Assembly: GCA_910584575.1 (NCBI GenBank)
Contig: CAJUBG010000031.1
Location: 1 to 43,811 of the forward strand
DNA: 43,811 nucleotides
Direction: 5' to 3'
Source: an uncultured Dorea sp.
GTDB lineage: Bacteria > Bacillota > Clostridia > Lachnospirales > Lachnospiraceae
Below, one piece after another: positions 15,845 to 24,107 of the stretch (positions within the stretch are counted from its first letter, which is position 1; each line of letters begins with the position of its first letter). The position numbers and the translations under genes are program-made. Below the pieces are notes generated by a model that saw nothing but the letters and a program-made list of their open reading frames with translations, made no database searches and was not told the DNA's origin.

Positions 15845-16726
15845 TTATTTCTTTTCGATTAACTCTACAGATGGATTATATCCTAATTTTCTCCATGAAT
15901 CCAAACATATTTCTAAAATTTCATCGCTATATACCATCGGCGATATTTTACATAGCTGTTTACCCATATTTGTAAGCCAAACATTTCCAAATTCTATGAT
16001 ATTCTTATCTGTATTTAATACTATAAGTTTATTACCATATTCAAAGCTCTTATTTTTTATACTCCATGTATAAAAATTGGGAACTCTATATTCTATCAGA
16101 CCGATATTGTCTAATTCCCTTAAATCATCAATAGATATCCCTAAATCCTGATAGTTTTTTATATTATTAATATCTTTTCCATTTCTTCTATATATAAAAG
16201 CATATAGACATGGTGATGAATAAAAAAAAGCACTTCGTATTTTCTGAAATCTATTTGCTAATGTAGAATCCATAATTGACATTGTATGTAAAAATTGTTT
16301 CGAGTATGTATTAGGTTCATTGAATTCCCCCGCTAAAATTTTACCCCAAATTGATTTCATATAATCTTCATTTACGTTTTTAACTTTATCAAAAAAATAT
16401 ATTATCCAATCCTCTTTCACATTTTCAGATTTAAAATCTGCATTTAAATGTTCAAAAGCTACTTTCACTATATCAATTTGATTTATATATTCCTTAACCA
16501 TTCTTTCATAACTATTTACTATAATTGCTCGTTCAATTGGACTAATATCCTCTCTATTTCTAATTTCTTCTATTATAGAATTATTTGCCTCAATAATTGC
16601 TGGTTTTATATTTTTAGGTGTAAAAAACCATCCCAAAGCACTAGCGATTTTATCGATAAAATTATTAGCCACTTTTGCTGCAGGTTCACCAATATTCCCT
16701 AAATTAATTAAATTAAATTCTTTCAT
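15845..16726 (-). CDS. DUF2806-like protein of unknown function
   Basis: 293 residues, ATG 16726 with SD GGGAGG. I recognise a resemblance to DUF2806 from the segment WGKILAGEFNEPNTYSKQFL (near residues 126-145) and from the layout: an N-terminal amphipathic or hydrophobic stretch (residues about 14-34), a helical middle and a C-terminal mixed alpha/beta part (IIEFGNVWLTNMGKQLCKI). The W-x-x-ILAGE-x(n)-S block recurs in proteins linked to phage resistance or mobile DNA, but function is unproven. Codon use is far more AT-rich than the neighbours, which suggests horizontal acquisition. It stands alone, with no partner gene. Confidence 0.6.
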   Translation of the reverse strand: MKEFNLINLGNIGEPAAKVANNFIDKIASALGWFFTPKNIKPAIIEANNSIIEEIRNREDISPIERAIIVNSYERMVKEYINQIDIVKVAFEHLNADFKSENVKEDWIIYFFDKVKNVNEDYMKSIWGKILAGEFNEPNTYSKQFLHTMSIMDSTLANRFQKIRSAFFYSSPCLYAFIYRRNGKDINNIKNYQDLGISIDDLRELDNIGLIEYRVPNFYTWSIKNKSFEYGNKLIVLNTDKNIIEFGNVWLTNMGKQLCKISPMVYSDEILEICLDSWRKLGYNPSVELIEKK

Positions 16727-16824
16727 GAAATTCCTCCCTTTTATTAAAATATTTTATCTTATACTCAGCAAATAACTACAAATCCACTTTACTTTCTTCC
16801 ATCCATTTTATAAATCAATCTAAC

Positions 16825-16878
16825 AAAAAAATGGTAGACAAATAAGGAGAATCCCTTCTCCCTACTCACCTTACCATT
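16825..16878 (-). terminator. Intrinsic terminator of the ABC-transporter operon
   Basis: Minus strand AATGGTA and TACCATT enclose an inner hairpin GGGAGAA / TTCTCC. A T6 run follows the outer stem. It lies 115 nt beyond the permease stop and upstream of the DUF2806-like gene. Confidence 0.6.
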
Positions 16879-16992
16879 GATTAACCATTTCTATGTTACC
16901 ATACTTTACATCAAATTTCGACCTCTTTTGCATTTTTTTCCAATTTGCCACACATTAATAACAATTTAAAAGTATATAAACACTACTCTCTC

Positions 16993-19362
16993 CTATTCAC
17001 TCACCAATTCTTTCACAGACACCCCATGAATCATCCTCACAACCACACAAGTCCCCATAAATATACAAGCCGGCAGTAAACTCACGCTTACGAATCCCCC
17101 TGCCAGCGAGCCTGAGAATGGAAATTCCGTAATCCCCATCCCCTTCGCAAAAGGCGTCAGCATCCGCGGAGCAATGAAAGTCCCCGCCAAAACTCCCAGG
17201 ATATTCCCTGCCGCCGCAGACAGGCAATTCCGCCACAGATAAATCTTCAATATCTGCCAAGACGTCATCCCCACGGCTTTCAGCAATCCAATCACCCTCT
17301 GCTCTCGTCTGACCAGTAAAAACGTAAGGTTCGTTGTGACCAGAACCAAAATCACAAGCAGCGCCGCCAAAACCGTACCCACAGCAGGCGCTAACACCCC
17401 TGTAATATTCTCCCCGTTTGACTTTGAGGCAATAAACGAAAACTTTCCGCCATACTTCTCATTCAATTCCTCTGCATATTCCCATTTATCTAAGCTGTCC
17501 GAAAGCACAAGCATGTAATCCCCGAAGCCGCCCTCTGCCGCCGCAAATGCATCCAAATCATTCGTAACCATGCGTATGACCTTCCCAGAATTAGACAATG
17601 TCTGAAAAATTCCCGTAATCTCATATTCCCTCTTTTCCCCGTTTACGAATAATTCCATTGTCTCACCAATGTTAAGCCCGTACTCCTGTGCCAGAGCCAT
17701 CCCCACGCTTATCTCATTCTCCTTTTGTGGACGCCTGCCATAGAGAGATTGGTCCTTAATCTTCTCATTCCACGGCAGCTCATAAAGCTCTGTCACCATG
17801 CTCTGCCATTTTCCACCCTCAACCGGCTGATACTTAGGATGAACTTTATTTACCCCATATGTATAATCGACCCTGGGGTCATTTTCCAATTCATCTATTA
17901 CCGAGCTGACAGGCGTATTTTCTAAGGAAGTGACATAGATATCAGTCCTTATGAACCCCCATGCCTCCGGCTCTTTGTCAATATTCTTAACCCCGTTCAA
18001 ACAGCCCAGACAAACGATGGTAAGACAGCCAAATATCATGGAAATGCCCGCGATATACAGATATCTGGCCTTCTTATTTTCCATCCCCCTGACAGCATAA
18101 TAGAGTTCAAAAGAACGCCTTCCTTCGTCATATACAGATTTTCCCATTGTCCCGCCATCATAAGCCTCTTTCCATGCCCCAAGCCTTACCGCCTGAGACG
18201 CATTTAACCTTCTCACCCTAAAAATAGCGCAGAAACACACTGCCATAATCACCGTCACCACAATGAACCACACCAAAACCGGATAGATTTCTGTCCCAGA
18301 AAATGAAACCCTGTAAATTCCCATATCTCCCAAAATTTTCGTTATCATCCCCTGGTTAAGCAGCCTGCCCAGAGTGCTTCCCAAAGCGGCACCTGCCGCC
18401 CCAATCACTCCATAGCTTACCAGATATATTCCAATAACCTGTCCTTGGGTCATGCCTAATGATTTGCAGATACCAATATTCCTGATATCCTCCTCTATAT
18501 CACTCTTTATTAAAAACAGCGCCAAAACGATAACCGTAACGGCAAGAACCACGCTTACAAGACACAATACCGCGCCGATCATCCGATACAGCGACGTATA
18601 TCCGCCTTTTATCTGCCCATATGTATAAAGGGTATCGCCCAACGGCATTTGAAAATATTGTTCTGTCTCACTGATAAAGCTCTGCTCTGTCTTGGGACTG
18701 TATTTTCTGAACCGAATTTCCAGATAGCTTGCAGAAGCATTCCTGGCCATGGGGAAATCTGAAAGTTCTCCGTATCCGCACCACATCCGGTATATATTGG
18801 TGCTGCTGCCGCCAAAGACAGGGTCGGCAACTATTTTTACAACCTTTACCTTCACAGGCGTGTCGGCTAACATAAGAGAAACTTCATCTCCCGCTTTTAG
18901 CCTCAGGATATTCGCTATTTTCGTGGTAACCCAAATCTCTCCCTTTCCTGGCGTCTCTGCCTTTGAACCGTCTATCATCTTAGGCGAAAGCAACTCCTCT
19001 TTGCCGCCCACGGAACTTTGGGGAAGCTCTGACAATATGCCGTTGCTTAACTTCACCCCGTCCTTTTCAATATAGTCTATCGTCTTCGTATTTTCCGTAA
19101 TCTGGTAATCAATATCCATCGACAAACCATTAAGATATTCCCTGACAGCATCGCAGGATACCGTTTTCTTACTCCACAGGCAGCACATCTGCGCCCCCTC
19201 CATCCCCTCGTATGCCCTGTCAAATATCGCGTCTAATTCTTTTAAAAATACAAAGGCATTTACCATTAAAACGGCAGTAACCATAATGCAGATACCCATC
19301 AATAGATTTGGTATCCTCCTTCGTTTTACCTTCGCCAGAGCGCACATAATACTTGCTTTCAC
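16993..19362 (-). CDS. FtsX-family ABC transporter permease
   Basis: 789 residues from GTG 19362. This start is chosen because GAGGGTGG lies just upstream and it begins 1 nt after the ATPase stop; longer in-frame starts would overlap the ATPase. The layout is TM helix near residues 18-38, large extracellular domain, three TM helices with an FtsX domain (LVSVVLAVTVIVLALFLIKS, then IRNIGICKSLGMTQGQVIGI), another TM, a second extracellular domain, and a second FtsX domain at the C-terminus (VLVTTNLTFLLVRREQRVIG, LLKAVGMTSWQILKIYLWRN). Such duplicated permeases pair with MacB/LolD-like ATPases in peptide or antibiotic efflux or lipoprotein handling. The cargo is unknown. Confidence 0.87.
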   Translation of the reverse strand: MKASIMCALAKVKRRRIPNLLMGICIMVTAVLMVNAFVFLKELDAIFDRAYEGMEGAQMCCLWSKKTVSCDAVREYLNGLSMDIDYQITENTKTIDYIEKDGVKLSNGILSELPQSSVGGKEELLSPKMIDGSKAETPGKGEIWVTTKIANILRLKAGDEVSLMLADTPVKVKVVKIVADPVFGGSSTNIYRMWCGYGELSDFPMARNASASYLEIRFRKYSPKTEQSFISETEQYFQMPLGDTLYTYGQIKGGYTSLYRMIGAVLCLVSVVLAVTVIVLALFLIKSDIEEDIRNIGICKSLGMTQGQVIGIYLVSYGVIGAAGAALGSTLGRLLNQGMITKILGDMGIYRVSFSGTEIYPVLVWFIVVTVIMAVCFCAIFRVRRLNASQAVRLGAWKEAYDGGTMGKSVYDEGRRSFELYYAVRGMENKKARYLYIAGISMIFGCLTIVCLGCLNGVKNIDKEPEAWGFIRTDIYVTSLENTPVSSVIDELENDPRVDYTYGVNKVHPKYQPVEGGKWQSMVTELYELPWNEKIKDQSLYGRRPQKENEISVGMALAQEYGLNIGETMELFVNGEKREYEITGIFQTLSNSGKVIRMVTNDLDAFAAAEGGFGDYMLVLSDSLDKWEYAEELNEKYGGKFSFIASKSNGENITGVLAPAVGTVLAALLVILVLVTTNLTFLLVRREQRVIGLLKAVGMTSWQILKIYLWRNCLSAAAGNILGVLAGTFIAPRMLTPFAKGMGITEFPFSGSLAGGFVSVSLLPACIFMGTCVVVRMIHGVSVKELVSE

Positions 19363-19363
19363 A

Positions 19364-20104
19364 TTACCACCCTCTTTTCCCCAGAAAATCCATAAGCTCA
19401 TGTTCTCTGTCTGTTTCTGTAAACTTAAGCTCTCCCTCAATATGTCCGTCCTCGATGTAGACCATGCGTTCTCCTCTGACAGCCACCCTCCTGTCATGGG
19501 TCACCAGAATAATGGTCTGGCCGTTTTGGTTCAATTCATTCAGCAAATCCATGACTATCTCTGTCTGAGCCGAATTTAAACTCCCAGTAGGCTCGTCGCA
19601 CAGCAAAAGAGGCGGTTTATTTACCACAGAGCGCAGGATCGCCGCCCTTTGCTGCTGCCCTCCTGAAAGCCTGGAGGGATATTTTCCCATATGCTCTTTT
19701 AAGCCAAATTGACTGCACAGATTGAAAACGGTATCCTTCTTTGGCTGATGGGCCAGCATCATGGGCAGCATAATATTTTCATAAACCGTAAGGTCTGGAA
19801 TCAGGCATTGCTGCTGGAAAACAATCCCTATGTTTGTACGCCTGAATATAGCCTTTGCCTTTTCACTCATGCGGCCAAAATCATTTCCCTTAGGGCATAT
19901 GAAATACTTTACCGTCCCCTCGTTAAAATCATCAATACCGGCGAGCAGGTGCAAAAGGCTCGTTTTTCCAGAGCCGGAGGCGCCCATTATCACAACAAAT
20001 TCTCCCTTGTCAACCTCCATGCTTACATTGTCAACAACTCTGCTTTCTGCGGCTCCCTCATAATACGTTTTTGTAAGATTTTTGATTTCCAATAATTTTT
20101 CCAT
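19364..20104 (-). CDS. ABC transporter ATP-binding protein (MacB/LolD-like)
   Basis: 246 residues from ATG 20104 (SD GGAGGGAG; an in-frame ATG at 20164 would overlap the regulator gene). Walker A GASGSGKT, Q-loop IVFQQQCLIPDLTVYEN, signature LSGGQQQR, Walker B LLLCDEP and H-loop LVTHDRR are all intact. It energises the FtsX-type permease that follows. The gene starts 19 nt after the XRE regulator gene, so the three form one operon. Confidence 0.93.
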   Translation of the reverse strand: MEKLLEIKNLTKTYYEGAAESRVVDNVSMEVDKGEFVVIMGASGSGKTSLLHLLAGIDDFNEGTVKYFICPKGNDFGRMSEKAKAIFRRTNIGIVFQQQCLIPDLTVYENIMLPMMLAHQPKKDTVFNLCSQFGLKEHMGKYPSRLSGGQQQRAAILRSVVNKPPLLLCDEPTGSLNSAQTEIVMDLLNELNQNGQTIILVTHDRRVAVRGERMVYIEDGHIEGELKFTETDREHELMDFLGKRGW

Positions 20105-20123
20105 TCGTGTCTCCCTCCATCTC

Positions 20124-20936
20124 TCACACTGGTTTCCCAAAATATCTTTCGTCTGCCGTTTCATCCTCCGTCTTTCTGTCAGAAATCATCCCCTTTATCC
20201 GAAACAGAAGTATCACATAGATTGTCTCCGCTATTGACGTATAAAAGAAACCCAATACAATCTGTGCAAGCGCAGAACCAAGCATCGTATTTGCCTCCAG
20301 ATAATTCAACAGGGAAAACAATCCGATTGACGCCATAAGACTGCCAATGGCCAGCGATAACGCACCCGCATATTTGACGGCCTGCATAGATAATTTCATT
20401 TCTTTTACAGATAATTCCGTTCTCGGCAAACATGTCCTCCATGCATTTAAGTAGTCATGAAACCGGCCAGAAATGGACAGAATCAGGAATTTAAATCCGG
20501 ACAAATAAAATAATGTGGGCAAATCAAAAATGTCGGCAATCCCTCCCATCCGAAGGGAGGAACCAAGCAGGTCCATGAAAGCCAGGGCAATGCATAGAAT
20601 CCCTATGATTGTTCCAATGCCTCTGCCCTTTCTCTTTTTCTCCTTTTCATTGAGTTCATCCACCAGGTTTACAATATTGCTCTCCGATTTTTTCACATAT
20701 TCTTCTGATGAAAATTCTTCTGACAGGAATTGTTCTCCTGCAAGTAATTCGTTCACATCAACCTGCAATTCCTTACTGAGCTTCAACAGGATGGACGCGT
20801 CGGGCATCCTGTTTCCTGTCTCCCATTTCGATATGGTTTTGTCTGTAACACCAAGCTGTTCGGCAAGCTGCTTTTGCGACAGCCCTTGGCTCTTTCTCAT
20901 GCTTGCGATAAATTTCCCAATTTTAATCTGATCCAT
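20124..20936 (-). CDS. Membrane-anchored XRE-family transcriptional regulator
   Basis: 270 residues from ATG 20936 (GGGAGG 9 nt upstream). The N-terminal helix-turn-helix is clear: MRKSQGLSQKQLAEQLGVTD then KTISKWETGNRMPDASILLK. The C-terminal half holds four predicted TM helices (GIGTIIGILCIALAFMDLLG; LFYLSGFKFLILSISG; AGALSLAIGSLMASIGLFSL; IVLGFFYTSIAETIYVILLF). A DNA-binding protein tethered to the membrane, encoded first in an ABC-transporter operon, probably senses envelope stress or the transporter's cargo and controls the operon. That is inference. Confidence 0.85.
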   Translation of the reverse strand: MDQIKIGKFIASMRKSQGLSQKQLAEQLGVTDKTISKWETGNRMPDASILLKLSKELQVDVNELLAGEQFLSEEFSSEEYVKKSESNIVNLVDELNEKEKKRKGRGIGTIIGILCIALAFMDLLGSSLRMGGIADIFDLPTLFYLSGFKFLILSISGRFHDYLNAWRTCLPRTELSVKEMKLSMQAVKYAGALSLAIGSLMASIGLFSLLNYLEANTMLGSALAQIVLGFFYTSIAETIYVILLFRIKGMISDRKTEDETADERYFGKPV

Positions 20937-20979
20937 TGTCTTGACCTCCCGCTTCGGCAGTGCTCTGGCTGCTGATAAA

Positions 20980-21008
20980 ACTATATGATATTTTTGAATA
21001 TGGTTCAA
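20980..21008 (-). promoter_or_regulatory. Promoter of the XRE-ABC operon
   Basis: Minus-strand -35 TTGAAC (21003-21008), 17-nt spacer, -10 TATAGT (20980-20985). It lies 44 nt before the XRE start codon. Confidence 0.65.
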
Positions 21009-21011
21009 TCC

Positions 21012-21040
21012 CCGAATTGGCGATTGGCTCTCCGATTTGG
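21012..21040 (-). promoter_or_regulatory. Repeated operator-like motif upstream of the XRE promoter
   Basis: Minus-strand copies CCAAATCGG (21040-21032) and CCAATTCGG (21020-21012), 20 bp apart, with a partial copy CCAATCG between them. The array abuts the -35 element, the position where an activator or autoregulator would bind. The neighbouring XRE protein is the obvious candidate ligand. Confidence 0.45.
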
Positions 21041-21082
21041 AGAATCTTGATAATCGTCTGTTTTGGTGTTTAGAGTGCGATT

Positions 21083-21120
21083 AAAAAAGGACATGACGAT
21101 ATCTTAAAATCATCATGTCC
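21083..21120 (-). terminator. Intrinsic terminator after the HIRAN gene
   Basis: Minus strand GGACATGA and TCATGTCC form a stem extended by GAT/ATC past one mismatch, followed by T6. It lies 59 nt after the HipN-HIRAN stop codon. Confidence 0.75.
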
Positions 21121-21179
21121 CTAAATATAATTTCTACTACTTTAATGGACGAAGTCCACCCGCCCGTTAAGGGCATGTA

Positions 21180-21884
21180 TTACAGAGTTCCCTTGGATAT
21201 AATTTCCATAATTACCTTAATACATTCGTTACAATTCTTATTTTTATCAACATTGTAAATATGACATACAATCTTTTTTTCCTGATTTAATAATTCAGTT
21301 ACCCCTTTACTATAATATCGTGGAATATATCCCAATATTTTTCCTGAAGTATCCAAAAACTGAACCGCATTCTGATCGTAATTGTTGTCAGGTTCTTTTC
21401 GTAAAAACACCTCATCTCCACGAGTAACCTTCACGGCTTGAGCGCAATCTTTTCCATCACAGTTCAAGTAATGCCTTACACCAACCATATAGAAAATTCT
21501 GGTCACATTCTCATCCAAGCTAAATATTGGATCAATAAACTCAAGATTATCAATTGGAAGCCGTGCACCGCTTCGCTTCAATAGCATATAATCATCGTAT
21601 TCCTCCAAACCATATTTGTCCAAAATTGCTTGAATATTTTTTCTTTTCCTGTCTGGTAAACGGCTTGTAAAAATTGAGAAAAGCCTGTCATCTTTATATA
21701 CTTTATCCAAATCCGGAAAACAAAGCAGAGGTTTAAAGCCATCAGCTATGGCAGATTGAACTTCCTCACTATATTGGAACTCATACTGACCATTCTTTGT
21801 CAACTGACCAATAATATACTGATTCCTGGTCTGTTCAGATTTCCAAATCAAATAGAGATAGTCTTTCCCATTTTTAACTGACAT
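21180..21884 (-). CDS. HipA N-terminal-like domain fused to a HIRAN domain
   Basis: 234 residues from ATG 21884, preceded by AGGAGG at 6 nt; an ATG 21 nt further up lacks this. Residues about 5-110 resemble the N-terminal subdomain of HipA-type kinases (DYLYLIWKSEQTRNQYIIGQ, then LLCFPDLDKVYKDDRLFSIF and RLPDRKRKNIQAIL). Residues about 130-225 form a HIRAN domain (GDEVFLRKEPDNNYDQNAVQ, then GKILGYIPRYYSKG), a fold that binds DNA ends in SNF2-type proteins. It starts 1 nt after the kinase stop. In HipBST systems the N-subdomain protein (HipS) neutralises the kinase HipT, so this fusion could be the antitoxin of the module. The frame is intact. Confidence 0.75.
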   Translation of the reverse strand: MSVKNGKDYLYLIWKSEQTRNQYIIGQLTKNGQYEFQYSEEVQSAIADGFKPLLCFPDLDKVYKDDRLFSIFTSRLPDRKRKNIQAILDKYGLEEYDDYMLLKRSGARLPIDNLEFIDPIFSLDENVTRIFYMVGVRHYLNCDGKDCAQAVKVTRGDEVFLRKEPDNNYDQNAVQFLDTSGKILGYIPRYYSKGVTELLNQEKKIVCHIYNVDKNKNCNECIKVIMEIISKGTL

Positions 21885-21885
21885 A

Positions 21886-22764
21886 TTATTCCTCCTTTTC
21901 TTCATAGACTTTGCTTAACAGTTGAACCTTCGATAAAATAAATTTACCTATTAGATTTTTCCGTTGTTCGGTAAGCACCTCTTTATATTTATCTAATATA
22001 GCATAAACAGCGCCTTCTGTCACAAGTGTTTCAATCTTTTTTTCAATTTCTATTGTTTGCTCATAATAATTATTTTTAAGAAACTCAACCATTGCCAGAT
22101 GAGTTGGCTGTTTCGTATCATTACTCCTAATACGAATTAATGATTTTGATTTAGTATCAACAAGCGATTTCCATAAAAGCTTATCTTTTCCTAAATAATC
22201 TTTAATTCTTGATTCTTTTACATAGGCGCAAAGTGATGAACTATTATCGTACAGAGGGCTTATACTCAGCTTTTCTTTTTCTAATATTAATGCCCAATTA
22301 CTTTGATGTCTATCAGTATTCCCAATCAAAAAATCGAAAACCAGAATAGGAAGGAAGTCACGAAAAAGCCCCATTGGTTCCAAAGACGTTTTTATCATAT
22401 CCAGAGACTACTTTTCTCCTGTTTCCACATCCAACAGTAATTCCCCATCAAAACCACGATACTTCAAACTAATACAATAAATCCCTTCAATTAATGTCAT
22501 TCCTTCATGAGCAACAATATTGTAACTCATAGAGCCTTCTCTGCCTCTATAAGCACCAATTTCAAATCTGACACATGAAAGACCAATTAAATCTGCAAGG
22601 TCATAGGCAATGCACTCTGAAACATGATCGGTTGTTGTTAAATCTTTTTTGAACTTGAACAATCCACTCTGACCTGTATCCGGATTCATCAGCCATAGCT
22701 TTTCACTTCGTCCACTACCTTCTGAAGCCCCTTCATATTCCATCCAAAAAGAAAAATCCTTCAT
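21886..22764 (-). pseudogene. HipA/HipT-type serine/threonine kinase interrupted by an in-frame TAG
   Basis: Codons 1-118 and codons 123-292 lie in the same frame, separated only by TAG at 22408-22410 and the three codons TCT CTG GAT. Together they make a HipA-like kinase of about 291 residues: ATP-lysine region SGLFKFKKDLTTTDHVSECI; catalytic loop DFLIGNTDRHQSNWALI; metal site ISPLYDNSSSLC. All catalytic elements are present, so only the nonsense codon breaks it. The ATG at 22398 has no well-placed SD (AGGAG is 17 nt away), so separate expression of the C-terminal half is doubtful. The ATG at 22764 overlaps the stop of the HTH remnant. Could be a recent nonsense mutation, rare readthrough, or a sequencing error. 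Confidence 0.75.
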
Positions 22765-23000
22765 CCATCCATCTCCCTTTGGCTCTCAAGAAGCTTAGAC
22801 ATCTCACACCCCAATACCCGCGCCATTGCCTGCAAACTCCCTGCCGCCGCTTTATTGATATCCTTCGCGCCTATCTCATATTACTGCAAAGTCCGCAGAT
22901 TCACTCCCGACAATTCCGCCAGCATACACTGAGAAATCCCGTCTTTCCTTCTCCAATTATACTTCCACAGAAGTATATTTTCAACCGAATTATATAAACG
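22761..23000 (-). pseudogene. Remnant of an XRE/HipB-like antitoxin gene
   Basis: The minus-strand frame that ends at TGA 22763-22761 (overlapping the kinase ATG) encodes a helix-turn-helix: RRKDGISQCMLAELSGVNLR, TLQ, then a TAA (22883-22881), then YEIGAKDINKAAAGSLQAMA and RVLGCEMSKLLES. The stop falls within the recognition-helix region, where relatives have a Tyr/Gln. No ATG, GTG or TTG precedes it in frame before the next stop at 23039, so the start is lost as well. It fits the HipB position directly upstream of the kinase. Confidence 0.7.
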
Positions 23001-23005
23001 ATTAG

Positions 23006-23026
23006 AAAAAGCTGGTGCGCCGCACC
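23006..23026 (-). terminator. Weak terminator-like hairpin after the lysozyme gene
   Basis: Minus strand GGTGC, 3-nt loop, GCACC, then AGC and T5. The stem is short (5 bp) but GC-rich and lies 11 nt after the lysozyme stop codon. Confidence 0.4.
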
Positions 23027-23036
23027 CATTCTCCTG

Positions 23037-24023
23037 CTAATGAATCCTAAGCCTCTGCCCCGCATAAATAAGATTCGGATTCCGAATTCCATTAAGCTGC
23101 ATCAATCTCTGATACGTCGTGCCGAACCGGCGGGCAATCCCGCTTAACGTATCCCCACGCCTCACCACATAATACATCGGCGGCGGCGGATTAACCGAAC
23201 CTGCCGGAATACGGATTACCTGCCCTGCATAGATTCTGTTTGGATTCGCAATCCCATTTAACTGTGCCAGCATTGCCACTGTCGTCCCATATCTGGCCGC
23301 AATTCCACTAAGCGTATCACCAGGCTGTATCCTGTACGTAAATGTTGGCTGCGGATTTGGCGGTGGCGTCGGGTCTGGCTGCGGATTCGGGCCTGCGTTC
23401 CCATCTTCTCTTACATAACGGTCCCAGTCAACAGGATCTCCATAGAAAACGTCAAGATCCAGATACCCGTTATATCCGGGAAGCCTCCCTTCTGAGGTAT
23501 ACTGATACAACAAAGCCTTACCCCAGGGTCCAAGCCTTTCAGGCAGCGGCGCATCGGGGTTGTATCCCATCGGCGTCCCATAGGCATAATAATACGCGTT
23601 CCAAAGAGGATAGCCTGCCGATGCAACAGCGTTCCAATCCAGGTGATTCGCCATATAATTACTCATGTAAATCACCGGCTTTACCCTAGTCAGCTCATAG
23701 ACTCGGTCAAGCCATCGTTTTGACCAGACCGCGCCATTTGCCATATTCTGTATCTCAAAATCCAGCACCAGAATCGCTTTGCCGATATACCCTCTGACAT
23801 TTCTGACAAAATACTCTGCCTCCGCGGCTGCATCGCCGCCGCCTGCAAAATGATAGACGCCTAACTTCTTTCCAAGCTCTGCCGCCTGCCCAAAATGCTG
23901 ATCACAATATGGGTTCACATAAGTGGTTCCTTCAGTCGCTTTTATGACCACAAACTCACAGGGGACTGCCGCTAAGTTGATTCCTGCCTGCCATCTGCTG
24001 ATGTCAATTCCATTCATACTCAT
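23037..24023 (-). CDS. GH25 lysozyme with two LysM repeats
   Basis: 328 residues, ATG 24023 with AAGGAG upstream. The GH25 muramidase domain (residues about 1-205) has the signature GIDISRWQ, the strand VVIKATEGTTYVNPY, the catalytic acidic pair in LVLDFEIQN and a WNAYYYAYGTP region. A proline-rich linker (NPQPDPTPPPNPQPTFTY) leads to two LysM modules near 232-276 and 284-328, each with GDTLSGIA-R and GTT---L-QLNGI-NPN-IYAGQ. It cleaves peptidoglycan and binds it through LysM. There is no signal peptide, so it is either released by another route or derived from a phage endolysin. No phage genes surround it. Confidence 0.92.
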   Translation of the reverse strand: MSMNGIDISRWQAGINLAAVPCEFVVIKATEGTTYVNPYCDQHFGQAAELGKKLGVYHFAGGGDAAAEAEYFVRNVRGYIGKAILVLDFEIQNMANGAVWSKRWLDRVYELTRVKPVIYMSNYMANHLDWNAVASAGYPLWNAYYYAYGTPMGYNPDAPLPERLGPWGKALLYQYTSEGRLPGYNGYLDLDVFYGDPVDWDRYVREDGNAGPNPQPDPTPPPNPQPTFTYRIQPGDTLSGIAARYGTTVAMLAQLNGIANPNRIYAGQVIRIPAGSVNPPPPMYYVVRRGDTLSGIARRFGTTYQRLMQLNGIRNPNLIYAGQRLRIH

Positions 24024-24107
24024 AAAAAATCACTCCTTCACTATATAAACTATGAAGAAGGCTGACAGCAAGTTCCAAAACAAGCAAAAAAAGATGCTCT
24101 CAGTGCC

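Noticed and set aside
21886..22398. The C-terminal kinase half as an independent gene
   Set aside because: It shares the frame of the N-terminal half, its ATG has no properly placed SD, and the ATP-binding lysine lies in the other half.
22408..22410. TAG as a pyrrolysine or other recoded codon
   Set aside because: No pylT or synthetase is visible, other genes here use TAG as a plain stop (for example the lysozyme), and the neighbouring HTH gene is also broken.
23037..24023. Lysozyme as evidence for a prophage
   Set aside because: No holin, tail, packaging or integrase genes occur nearby. A single GH25-LysM gene is common in Lachnospiraceae chromosomes.
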